A DNA stretch of 64,000 bases from Ustilago trichophora (lineage: Eukaryota > Basidiomycota > Ustilaginomycetes > Ustilaginales > Ustilaginaceae): positions 248,001 to 312,000 of the forward strand of contig OOIN01000015.1 in the NCBI GenBank assembly GCA_900323505.1, written 5' to 3'. This document shows positions 53,482 through 63,800 of the stretch, piece by piece (within the stretch, counting starts at the first letter, position 1; each line of letters opens with the position of its first letter). Below the pieces are notes generated by a model. It was not told the DNA's origin. It ran no database searches and saw only the letters and a list, made by a program, of their open reading frames with translations. The translations under genes and the position numbers were made by a program.

Positions 53482-53781
53482 TGCAACTCTTGGGTGAGAG
53501 CGTCTGGGCAAGCCGAGCTCGCCACGTCAACTCACCCTCCTTCATTATGTTCTTATCCATTTCACCTTTCCTCCATACTACCATCATCTTCTGCACTCGT
53601 CGCTAGGCTGTGCCTAGCGACTTTGGCAGTTCCCGCCCTGTTTCCCTCCCTCTGTTTTTGTCGCTCGCCCTCTGCGCTCAACCAGACCCTTACGGCGCGC
53701 TGGGAGCCTCATTGAGCTCAATGCCTCACAGGTCTAGCCGCAATGTCATCATATCATGGCGTGCAATGCTAAGTCGGGAAC
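53482..53781 (+). repeat. Dispersed 300-bp repeat, copy R5
   Basis: Full-length copy from TGCAACTCTTGGG to AAGTCGGGAAC, diverged from R6/R7 at many positions. The hairpin GCTAGGC-TGT-GCCTAGC lies at 53602-53618. Confidence 0.85.
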
Positions 53782-54077
53782 GAAGTAGACAAAGAGACAG
53801 CTCTGTGCCGCAAGAGGTGGCAACCTCGCCATGTCGCCTCTCCTTGTAATTATGAGGCCGTCGACCCCAATAGATTAGTTGCGCCCTTCACATTCTTCGA
53901 GCCTCGAGCGCGAGCCTCATTCATCTTCAACAAAGCTGAGGCGACTCCTTATTCTGTACCAAGCCGGTAACAATGACATCTTTACCTTCTTCTCGGTTAC
54001 AGATCCTCCAGCTATTACAACCAGCTTTCTACAACCTGATAATCAAAGTGAAAGGTCTCTTTAAGACTTGAACGGGG
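53782..54077. other. Intergenic, nothing recognised
   Basis: 296 bp between repeat R5 and the 3' end of broken member C. No gene or repeat was recognised. Confidence 0.5.
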
Positions 54078-54670
54078 TCACTTCTTGACCACCCAGAGTA
54101 GGGTCCACTTTGAGCAGATCACTCCGTGTGACTGTGGATTCATGTCAGAAGCAAAGACAACAGTTTCGCCGTCTAATTCCGTGGCATAAATCCTGAAGCC
54201 TCGATCTTGCTCGGTGGTCGCAGTCAGCCAGAAGCATCCAGGGCTTCCGTGAAGAATGTGCAGCGTTATCCCTTCATTATTGAAGGAGATATCCAAAAAT
54301 TGTTGAGGATTACGGAGGGCAAAATCTGCAAAGAAGTACAGTGCAATCGTTGCAGACGCTTCCGTAAGTCTCTTTCCACATCAATTGTCAATACTAGCTG
54401 CCCATTTTTTCGAAGAAAGGCACTCACAGTTTAGATCACCATCTTTGACAACAATCGTATCTTCGGGACGACTAACGCCAGCATTGCTAGAGGGTGACTC
54501 CAATATCACGTCATGCAGATTGCCAGCCTCAAATTTGAAGCAAGGGTGTGCCAGATACGAGCTTTCATCGGCGCCAACGTTAGACCCACAGATTCCAAGA
54601 AAGTCTCTGTTAGTAGGGAGGACATTCGTGCGGTATGGACATAAGGACAAGACAAGCGATAGGCAGAATT
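54078..54670 (-). pseudogene. Secreted-protein family member C, signal peptide cut by the inverted repeat
   Basis: Exon 2 (complement 54078-54325) and exon 1 (complement 54428 to about 54670) join through a 102-nt intron (GTGAGT donor, TTTGCAG acceptor) in the family's phase 1. All five cysteines are kept (C-P-Y-R-T, G-I-C-G, H-P-C-F-K, P-G-C, I-C-S-K-W). The frame passes back through the second half of a signal peptide (C-L-S-L-V-L-S-L) and then into repeat arm R6, where no ATG is found before a stop; only a GTG at 54714-54716 is available. The first 8-10 codons and the promoter have been separated by the 774-bp inverted repeat. The remaining frame has no other damage, which suggests a recent break. 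Confidence 0.75.
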
Positions 54671-55444
54671 GTAACTCGTGCGACAGGGCGAGAGCGTCTG
54701 GGCGAGCAGAGCTCACCCTTCCACGTCGCCCACTTCATTATGCCTCTATGTTGTTTGTCCTATGTTCTTTACTACCATCAACTCTTTACCTTCGCTAGGC
54801 CTTGCCTAGCGATCTTAGTTTTCTTTTTCCCACCCTGTACTCCCTCCCTTTCTTGTCGCTCGCCCTCTGCGCTCGACCAGCCCCCCTACGGCGGGCTGGG
54901 AGCCTCATCGAGCTTCAGGCCTCACTGGTCTAGCCGCAATCAAAGTTGTTCCATTATGTCAAGGAGCGATGCCTAGCCGGGACCCTTGTGTTCTCTTTAG
55001 ACTACACTGACACGTTCCTTTTGGTCTCGTTGCGCTGTCGACGTTCATCGCGAGCACAGCCGGTTGGGTGCCATTTGCGCAATGAGTGAAATTTTTCTGT
55101 TTCTGTCTTTTGCTGCAGTAGCTCTGGCCCGTCCCGGCTGAGCATCGCTCCTTGACATAATGGAACAACTTTGATTGCGGCTAGACCAGTGAGGCCTGAA
55201 GCTCGATGAGGCTCCCAGCCCGCCGTAGGGGGGCTGGTCGAGCGCAGAGGGCGAGCGACAAGAAAGGGAGGGAGTACAGGGTGGGAAAAAGAAAACTAAG
55301 ATCGCTAGGCAAGGCCTAGCGAAGGTAAAGAGATGATGGTAATAAAGAACATAGGACGACCAACATAGAGGCATAATGAAGTGGGCGACGTGGAAGGGTG
55401 AGCTCTGCTCGCCCAGACGCTCCCGCCCTGTCGCACGAGTTGCA
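54671..55444. repeat. 774-bp inverted repeat (copies R6 and R7 of the dispersed repeat)
   Basis: The left arm R6 (54671-54983, +) and right arm R7 (55131-55444, -) are reverse complements with about eight mismatches in 314 bp by eye. The spacer (54984-55130) is 147 bp and unrelated to the arms. Both arms start with the same TGYAACTCGTGCGACAGG end facing outward and carry the hairpin GCTAGGC-CTT-GCCTAGC (54793-54811 and 55303-55321). GCAGAA occurs just outside the left arm (54663) and at the right border (55442), a possible target duplication. No transposase is encoded, so it could be a foldback or MITE-like element, or an inverted duplication of a repeat. Confidence 0.92.
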
Positions 55445-55454
55445 GAAATACCAA

Positions 55455-55613
55455 TCAGTGACGACATGACTTACAATGAGAATATGCAACAGGATTTACT
55501 GTATCTCCCGGGCATTTCGGATTACACGCGACGTGATTGGGATCTGGTATAATGCCTCGGGGACTGGCCAGAGCAACAGCAACAACCATGAAGAGAAAAA
55601 TGATGATCTTCAT
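55455..55613 (-). CDS. Possible 52-residue secreted cysteine-rich peptide (E)
   Basis: The ATG at 55611-55613 opens a strong signal peptide (M-K-I-I-I-F-L-F-M-V-V-A-V-A-L-A, cut near residue 17). The mature part of about 35 residues has four cysteines as C-N-P-K-C and C-K-S-C, then a stop 11 bp from the inverted repeat. A TATA-like TTTAAAAG lies at 55757-55764. Two readings are open. It may be a complete small secreted peptide. Or it may be exon 1 of a longer gene, because a perfect GTAAGT donor occurs near the end (about 55468-55473), with the downstream exon lost at the inverted repeat. It does not resemble members A-D. Confidence 0.45.
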   Translation of the reverse strand: MKIIIFLFMVVAVALASPRGIIPDPNHVACNPKCPGDTVNPVAYSHCKSCRH

Positions 55614-56469
55614 CGCGGCTTGGGCGAGGGAAGATCTTCGATTGAGGCAAATTAGTAGTCAAATGGTGGCACGCGGATTTGGAGGAAGGTGATGAGATGT
55701 TCGAATTATGATAGTTGGATGCTCGGTTGAAAGGAGACTTTGGAAGAGGAGTTGGGCTTTTAAACTAAGGACTTGCCGACAAGCGGTAGGAGCCTAGAAA
55801 CAACAAGCGGACTCGGGTTTCGCTCAAATTCCCAGCGTAGCTCGTTGCAATGGACATTAGAAGATAGACCCACCAAGCCGTGTGTAGTTACACGGCCATT
55901 GAATGTACCACCGTCACCGGATGCGAGCCCACAGCTTCCACCTGACAAGGCCAGTTCCAGCACATTCACAGTCTAAGCTGTATTCTCACGTCTTGCTTTC
56001 GATAGTGGTTGTAGGCGGGTGGTGGTGGAGTCGACCCGCTGTCACACCATATACACTTGACGGAGCTGTGATTTATAAGCTGTCGTCAAGAGTCGCTCGG
56101 TAAGGACCACGAACCGGAGACAGCTTGATGGTAAGGAAAGAAAAATTGAAATTTTAAAATAGGAAAAACCTGCCAAAAAAAAGGAGGAACGAGGCGTCAA
56201 GATTGGGTCAAGCGGTGCGCGTGAAAAGGATTTCGAGGCGCACGCGCCACACTTTCTTCGCACTTGTTGCTTTCGAGGTTACCGCCGTTGCCGCCTCGCA
56301 GAAAAAGCGAGCAAGTGCGGGGTAAAGTTGTTACAACCACGATCCTTTGTCTGCATGGGCCCGTCTTTCAACTGTGTTTGCTCTCATCTTTGATCTCTTT
56401 CACCTGTTCTACCATCATCCCATCTTTCTTCGACCGCTTCCACCAAAGACGCAGTTGCAACCTCGGACC
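55614..56469. promoter_or_regulatory. Divergent region between the cluster and the SDR gene
   Basis: The region is 856 bp. On the minus strand a TATAAAT lies at about 56071-56077, and a 69-codon open frame at 55760-55969 lacks an ATG and has no recognisable product. Pyrimidine-rich sequence (56360-56440) precedes the SDR start. Confidence 0.45.
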
Positions 56470-57828
56470 ATGTCGAACTCCCAATCCTCGGTCGTGGCGC
56501 CGTTGAACGATGCGCTCAAGACGACCATCAATCGTCGTGTCAAGCCCAATGCATTCACTCTCGATGTGATTGTCAATAGCATTTTCCGCCCGCTCTTTCA
56601 TTCAAAGGCGCTTTCGACCATTGCCACGATCCTATCGCTGGTGAGGATCGCTGGTGGCGTGAACAACCTCAAGTTCCTCCGGGATCGACAGGACCTCTCT
56701 CGACGGGAGAAGCTTTCTTCGCTTGCAGCCGATCTTGCGGCTGGCTGGAGCGACAACAGCAACCGTTTTGTGCGTTGGTATTTGCTGATTCGGCTGTTCA
56801 AGACGATCAATGCGATCGGCAACCGACTGGTGATCGACCGTCAGCCACGCCGTAACATCAGGTGGACGGAGCATGTGGTGGTCATCACGGGTGGTGCTCG
56901 TGGTATCTGCGGCCACGTATGCAGGATTCTCAGACAGAAGGGAGCCAAGGTGGTGGTACTTGACCTACCCGAAAAGTCGGAGCACGGGCTGGAGACGCTC
57001 TACGTCCAGACAGACGTGACGGACATCAAGTCGTTGCTGAACGCCAAAAAGGTGGTGGAGGAGAAGCTGGGTTACTGCACCATGCTCTTGCTCGGTGCGG
57101 GGCTGGCAAGGCACTCGTTCTTGCTGGACACGGAGGAGCAGTTCCCTTACGAGCACGCCAAGCAGGTATCGGAGGTCAACTTCCATGGTATCATGGCATC
57201 TCTGAAAGCGTTCGGCGAACACATGCTGCCAGATGGTGGCGTCAAGGATCGCCCCTACAAGCAGGCGAAGAACGGTTGGGGTGGACACATTCTCATCATC
57301 GGCTCAGGTGCCGCTTATACCGAGTGAGTATTTCAAGTCTTTGTTTTCCCGCTTCCGAATCTCGGATCAGCTACTGACCTCTCTCGATCATCATTGTTAT
57401 ATCCTTGATCCATCAGGCTCCCCGCCAACGCAGCTTACAACGCCTCCAAAGCGGCCACCGTCTCGCTTCATTCTTCGCTCTCCGCCGAGCTGGACGCCTA
57501 TCACAAGGTCGACAACGTACGTAGCTCGGTGATCTGCCCACTCAAGATCGAATCCAAGATGACCGAGGGACGCATGCTCGACACGCACGACCAGTTTGCA
57601 TTGCCCACGCTCACCATCCCGGAAGCGGCCAACAAGATTGTCGAGATACTCGAGGGAGACAAGAGCAGGATTGTCTACATTCCACGTGCAGCCTACGTGC
57701 TGAGCTATAACAAGGTGTTGCCTGCTTGGTTGATTCGTACGCTGCTCAAGTCGCTCGGCTCCATGGATACGTTTATGGTCTATGCGAAGGAGTTCCGCAA
57801 TCGCGAGGAGAACATTCACCAGAAGTAG
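56470..57828 (+). CDS. Short-chain dehydrogenase/reductase (SDR), membrane-associated, one intron
   Basis: Exons 56470-57323 and 57417-57828 give 421 residues in phase. The 93-nt intron has a GTGAGT donor and a CATCAG acceptor. The start is the ATG at 56470. An N-terminal region of about 130 residues with hydrophobic stretches (I-F-R-P-L-F-H-S, I-A-T-I-L-S-L-V) suggests membrane or lipid-droplet attachment. The NAD(P) motif is V-V-I-T-G-G-A-R-G-I-C (about 137-148), with Cys in place of the last Gly. The catalytic set is Ser279, Tyr292 and Lys296 (Y-N-A-S-K); the intron falls between Ser and Tyr. Layout resembles 17-beta-HSD11/RDH10-type enzymes that act on retinoids, steroids or fatty alcohols. 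The substrate is unknown. Confidence 0.85.
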
Positions 57829-59439
57829 GTCCAGTAACGTATGCGTGTTGTAACTTCTTTCTTTTTTCGGAAATGGTAAAGCTGTAGCGAGAGAGTAGTG
57901 GCCAGACATGGTGATTGATGCAAGAAGACTTGAATTGCCAAGAGGAAGAGGAGGATGGAGAGCGGGATGCAATCGATCGGGAAAAAAGCCAACCCGATCG
58001 AGGCTCTCTGCTCTCACCGCGACGCGAATCTTCCCAGAGCATATCTGATGTTCTGGCGAGGCGCGACCTGAAAGAAGAAATGTCGACAACTTGGAACATG
58101 ATAGGGTACCCATTGAGCATGAGAACGTGTGAATGTGTCGCAAAGTCCGACGGACAGAGAAACACAGTTAGCGGAGAAGGCGCTGCGCCAGTTGACAAAA
58201 GCTTCCCAGCTCGGCGTGTGGACTTCAATCAACCGAAGATGCAGCCAATCCAGGGTCCGCACTACAGATCGCAAGAATAAATTCATCACACAAAAAAAAA
58301 CATTAAAAAAACAAAAAGGTGGGAATGGGGTTCTTAGTTCGGAACAGGGGCTTTAAGGTCGTGCTTGGCATGACGCTGGTCATTCTCCCGTTCGCTATGA
58401 TCTACAGCACGTCTAACTGCTACACACACGCCATACCAATTTTTGTGTGCAAGCTTCAATACCTTCGAAAGACCAAGAAGCTTAAGAGGAGCTGTGATAT
58501 CGGTCACGGTTTTGGAGACTTGGAATATTTTTTCTTTTTCTTTCAGGAAGTCGGCGTCGTCGCTGGTCCCGGATCTCAATTGCCGTATGTGACGTTCTGC
58601 AGGCTTGTCTGCACTATCGCGACCGCCACACGACCGCCACTGCTGTACTGACTTGCTGATCTACGGAGTATCGAGCGAGCCCCTGGGCTGAATGAGTTTG
58701 ATCAAACTCCTCGCTGCGCTTCTTCTTAGACTGTCGCGAGCCTCGTTGTCATGACTGTTTGTAAGTGCGAGATCAAGAAAGGGAGGAAAACACCTCTAGT
58801 TTTGCAATGAGCGGGGGCAAAGGGTCCGTGCGTCTAGTGTGTATGATTTCCCCTGCCAAGACAACAGAAACAGGGGAGGATCGTCGCCCCTATTTCCTTT
58901 CTTCTCAATCGTTTCACTACAGTCCAGTACAGCCCAGCATGTCGAGTCTGTACGACAGATCAAGATTGCAAGCGCATGAAGTAGTGACGCTATGAAGCGT
59001 GTGAAGGGTGATGTTGGTTGTTTGGTGTGTGTGTGTGTGTGCCTGTGCGTGTGCCTGACACGTCAAGAAAAAGGAAGAAAAGCTTCTCCTGCTCCTGCGT
59101 CTTTGATTGGGCCATTCACCCTTGTTCATGTATTGCCGTGGAGCTGCCGGAACCACATGCTGTTGCTGTGCTGTGCTGTGCTGTGCTGCGCGAGACTGGA
59201 TGCTGTGCTGGCCATTATTTTTTTTTTCAGAAAAATTTCAACTTTTGGCTCAACATTTTGGCGTAGCGTGGCGCGTCTCGAGAGTGGACCGTGGGCTGCC
59301 ACAGACGAATGCTGTTGGACCCTTGTGAGACACACACACAGACGCCCTTTTTGGTGCCTCACTTGGCCTGCCAAGTCCAGCACGAAGCCCCTGTGATTTC
59401 TTCTTTTCCCAGCCAGGCTCCTCTCGGTTAACTTGACCC

Positions 59440-59446
<7 letters not shown>

Positions 59447-59475
<29 letters not shown>
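59447..59475. repeat. Poly-T run, 29 bp
   Basis: Uninterrupted T run, the longest homopolymer in the window. Confidence 0.95.
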
Positions 59476-60371
59476 CCCTTTCCTATCCTCGAACCAGCAC
59501 AGCACCGAAGGCCACCGCAGCTCGTGTTGTACTCCTAGGATGGGGGCCAAATCGGTACCAGACAAACGACTGTTGATCATACACCAACAACTGTTGATCG
59601 AAATGATGATGGCTGGACGAAGATTAGCTCAAGCTCCATCGTCAGTGCTCCAGGCACATTTTTTCTCTCTCTCTTTTTATTTATTTATACAGTAATTCTT
59701 AAATTTTAGTTGAGCTGGTCGGCTTGACCGACAACCATGTTCAACCCTCGGCACTTGGACTCTAGACGCTAGATTGAAAGTGAAGTTAGTGACTCTGCTG
59801 CTATCACTGCTGCTCGATGCTACGTTACTGCACTGTCGTTTTGTCATTTGGCGTCCTGAGCGATCAAGTCGGTCGAAGCTGGCTTGTCTCTGTCCTCCAA
59901 AAGAAGAGCGGCGGATAAAAACAAAAACGAGAGCCACAACGTCGTCGGTCATTTGAAGCGTGTCTTTGCGTGTAAAGTGGTCTCGGGATGGCCGAAGTGC
60001 TGTGCGACTGCGTGCATACAAGCACTGTTACACATAGACACACCCAAAATTAAGGGCTTGCCCACCGCAGTACAGTTCCACAACTGCTGCCCGGACCCTT
60101 CCCGCCTCGGTCGGCACTTTTGCCCTTTCCTTTGCCTTGGACCCACGGCCAGCCTATTTGGTACGCTTCTGTGCTCAGGCTGTCTGTGCTCTTCCCCTAT
60201 TCCACTCTCTCTCTTTCATCTCTCTACTTCTGTCGAGCCACGCCATCGATCCCACCACAACTTCATCTCCTTCATCTTTTCACATCCCGCTCTCGTCATC
60301 GCCCGCCCGCCGCCGTCTTCGTCGTCGTTGTTCCCGTCGTCGACTCTTTCGTTCCCCCCTTACACGCTCTC

Positions 60372-60399
60372 ATCATCATCATCATCATCATCATCGATC
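60372..60399. repeat. CAT trinucleotide repeat
   Basis: About nine tandem CAT units in the 5' region of the flippase gene, non-coding by the model given. Confidence 0.9.
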
Positions 60400-60873
60400 C
60401 AACTTTTGACTCACTAGCACACAACATCATCCCATCTGCTTTCACAATCCCACCCAGTCGTATGCGCTAGTGCCCAAGCATCGCCTCTCGTATCTATCTG
60501 CTTCATCATCCACTCTTTCTTCACCCACTCCCGCCTTCTCGACAAGTTTCGTCTTTTGTCCTGTCCTCAGTCGCTGCTCATCCAAGGATTCGCTGGTGTC
60601 TTCGCCTCTGTTTGCATACGATACCCACGCACGCGGCTGGCTCCGTCTGCACTTTCTGCTCAGCACACTCGATCTCGAGCCTGCATACCCAATCCTCCCA
60701 TCTCGTCACCTGCATCTCGCTTCTCTCCAACCTCGGTGCACGCTCTGCATGCTCTCGTAAAATCGGCCGCGTCCCTCACACCACGCTGTCTGCCTAGACG
60801 TCCTTGCGGCTCAAGTGACACAATCCGGCGCGGCTTGCTGGATAGTGCTATTCTCTAGATTACGTCACCCACC

Positions 60874-63800
60874 ATGGTCTTTGGCCATTCCGACCCCTAC
60901 CGGGGCCAGAACGGATACGATCAGGCAGGTCATCACTATGATCCAAACAACATGCTTCCCTACCAATCTGGCCCGTCAGACCAGTCCTACATCACCGATC
61001 CAACACATCCAGACTACGACCCAATGGTAGATCCCAATCTTCAGCTCCGGACGGTTCGGACCGCCGCCGCCTCCATCGCTGAATCGCATCGCTCGGAACA
61101 GCGCAGAGATGACCGAAGGAAAGCAAAGCGTGCCAACAGTCTCTCGCACAAGCTCTTTCGTGGTCGAACGCTTCGCAAGCAACAGCAAAAAGGCTCAACT
61201 CTGGCCCAAATGGTGTCGGTAGAGGCCAAAAAGCGTCGCTCCGATGGTCCCTCTGGCTATCACCTCGATTCCGACGCCGCTTTCGCCTCGGCACAACAGG
61301 GCACCGTCCCAGACTCAGCTACCGCCGACGACTTTGGCGACGAGAAGGATCAAGCCCAAGATGCGTCCGGCACCCAATCTCAACCTGCGGGCCCAACAAT
61401 GCGCAAGATGAAACCCAAGAAGCGCAGAAACGTCTATGTCAATGTTCCACCTCCTCGCTCCGAGTTGCGCAAGAATGGCGACCCAGATGTCAGCTATCCA
61501 CGCAACAAGGTTCGCACTTCCAAATACACCATCGTCACGTTCCTCCCAAGATTCCTCTTTGAGCAATTCCGCCGTGTCGCTAACATCTACTTTTTGGGTC
61601 TGGTCGTGCTCCAAGTGTTCCCCACTTTCGGAGCAACGATCCCTCAGATTGCCATGCTGCCGCTCGTTGCCATTCTCACCATCACCGCCATCAAGGACTC
61701 GATAGAAGACCACCGTCGACATGTTCTCGACAATGAGGTCAACAACTCGGCCGTCACCCGTCTTGGAAGCTGGCGCAATCTCAACCAGGCCAAGGATCAG
61801 CGATCTTGGTATCAGAAGCTCCTCGGGCTTTCCGGTCGAGGCGGCGGCAAGGTCTCGAAAGGTGTCCGCAAATTGCGCGAAAAGGAGGACGCCATCGGAA
61901 TGCGTCAGGTCAACGGCAACTCTCGCCGTCCCGCTGGTGGTGTCAACGCCGGCTTCCGCAGCAATGAAGAGTTTGGCGCTCGTTCCAACACCCGCAGTCT
62001 TCGTAGCGACAGTCTCGTCTCTTCTTCGCATGCGCTCGGAACCATCATGAGCGAAAGCGAACGCGACACAACCAGTTTCTATAATTCCAGCTACAATTAC
62101 TCAAACGCAGCAGTCAATCGCGAACAGCCCGCAAGCTATGCAGATGCAAATGCAAGCAACGTCTCGGTGCTTCAACCCCTCCAGCCCAATCAGCAGCAGC
62201 AGCAACAGCAGCAGAGCGCCGCGACATTCCTCACCAATGGCAGCAACGTAGAGGGTGTTGTCGACTACCGACGTCACACACCCGGCACTGCACGATGGGA
62301 GCGTACTCTCTGGAAGAAGCTCGAAGTCGGTGATATCGTCATGCTGCGCGAGGACGAGCAGGTTCCCGCCGATATTGTGGTGCTCAACACCTCTGACCCG
62401 GACGGCAATGCTTACATCGAGACCAAGAACTTGGATGGTGAGACCAACCTCAAGGTCCGCAAGTCGCTCAAGGCCACCATGGGTATTCAGTCCGAAGAGG
62501 ATCTCGAGCATTCTCGCTTTGTCATCGACAGTGAGGCTCCCCATGCCAACTTGTACAGCTACAACGGTCTGCTCAAGTACACTGTCAGCGAGACCAGCAA
62601 GGAAGGTGACTTCACCGACACACTCGAGTCTCTACCACCCGACAGCAGCGCCTACGCTGCCGCCGAAGCCCGTACACGCCGCGTCGAGCCCATCACCATC
62701 AACGAGCTCTTGCTGCGAGGTTGTGCGCTTCGCAACACCGAGTGGGTCATCGGTGTTGTCCTTTTCACCGGTGAAGACACCAAGATCATGCTCAACTCCG
62801 GCGAGACGCCATCCAAGCGCTCCAAGATCGAGAAGGAGACCAACTTCAACGTCATTGTCAACTTCCTCATCCTCATGGTTCTCTGCATTCTCTGTGCCGT
62901 AATCGGCGGTCTTCGTCTCAGTGCTACCAACACCAGTCGCGCCTATTACGAGATTGGCGCCGAGCTCAGCACCAGCAACATCGTCAATGCGCTCGTCATC
63001 TTTGGCTCCTGCCTCGTCGTCTTCCAGAACATCGTACCCATCTCGCTCTACATTTCCATCGAGATCGTCAAGACCATCCAGGCCTTCTTCATCTTCCAGG
63101 ACATCGAAATGTACTATGCGCCGCTCGACTATCCATGTGTCCCCAAGACGTGGAACATCTCGGATGATTTGGGTCAGATCGAGTACATCTTTTCAGACAA
63201 GACGGGAACGCTCACGCAGAACGTCATGGAGTTCAAAAAGTGCTCTATCAACGGTGTCTCGTACGGTGACGGTGTAACGGAGGCCATGATTGGTGCCATG
63301 AAGCGCGAAGGCAAGGATGTTTCTGGATTCAGTGCTGAAAAGCAGGAGGCCGAGCTGGCTGAATCAAAGAAGCGCATGGTCGACATCATGAACCGCGCCT
63401 TCAAGAACCGATACCTGCGTCCCACCAAGATGACACTCATCTCGCCACCCTTGGCTGAAACTCTGGCTGCTGGCTCGTCGGATCCCCAGCGCAAGAACAT
63501 CATCACCTTCTTCCGTGCCCTTGCTCTCTGTCATACCGCGCTCGCTGATCGACCTGACGGCAATGACCCCTACACAGTCGAGTACAAGGCCGAGTCACCG
63601 GATGAGGCAGCCCTCGTAGCAGCGGCTCGTGATGCCGGTGCCGTCTTTATCGCCAAGAACAACAATACGGTCGACATCGAGGTGCTGGGCCAGCCCGAAC
63701 AGTACACGCCCCTCAAGGTGCTCGAGTTCAACAGTACGCGAAAGCGAATGTCGGTCATCGTGCGCGAGCCTGATGGACGCATTCTCATGATCACCAAAGG

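Larger units (their letters stand above)
57829..60873. other. Intergenic region and 5' leader of the flippase gene, 3.0 kb
   Basis: No gene could be supported. It holds a GT repeat (about 59023-59041), a CTGTG minisatellite (about 59165-59187), a T29 run (59447-59475), a TACAGTA motif (59688) and a CAT repeat (60372-60399). From about 60150 to 60870 the plus strand is strongly C/T-rich, as expected for a long promoter and 5' leader. Open frames at 57915-58280 and 59884-60470 are not recognisable, overlap rivals or read through simple repeats. Confidence 0.5.

Noticed and set aside
54663..55447. GCAGAA at both ends of the inverted repeat as a proven target-site duplication
   Set aside because: Several solo copies of the repeat also have CTGCA next to the same end, so part of this match may belong to the repeat itself. 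Too short to decide.
55441..55467. ATG at 55465-55467 as the original start of member C, separated by the inverted repeat
   Set aside because: It opens a plausible hydrophobic start on the right strand, but removing the inverted repeat at the GCAGAA copies does not bring the two parts into the same frame. Kept only as a possibility.
55760..55969. 69-codon minus-strand frame upstream of peptide E
   Set aside because: It starts with GTG, has no ATG in frame and no signal peptide. A TATAAAT about 100 bp upstream made it tempting, but no splicing gave a clean start.
57915..58280. 121-codon plus-strand frame downstream of the SDR gene
   Set aside because: It begins with TTG, the first ATG adds no domain, and minus-strand frames compete over the same bases. 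No product recognised.
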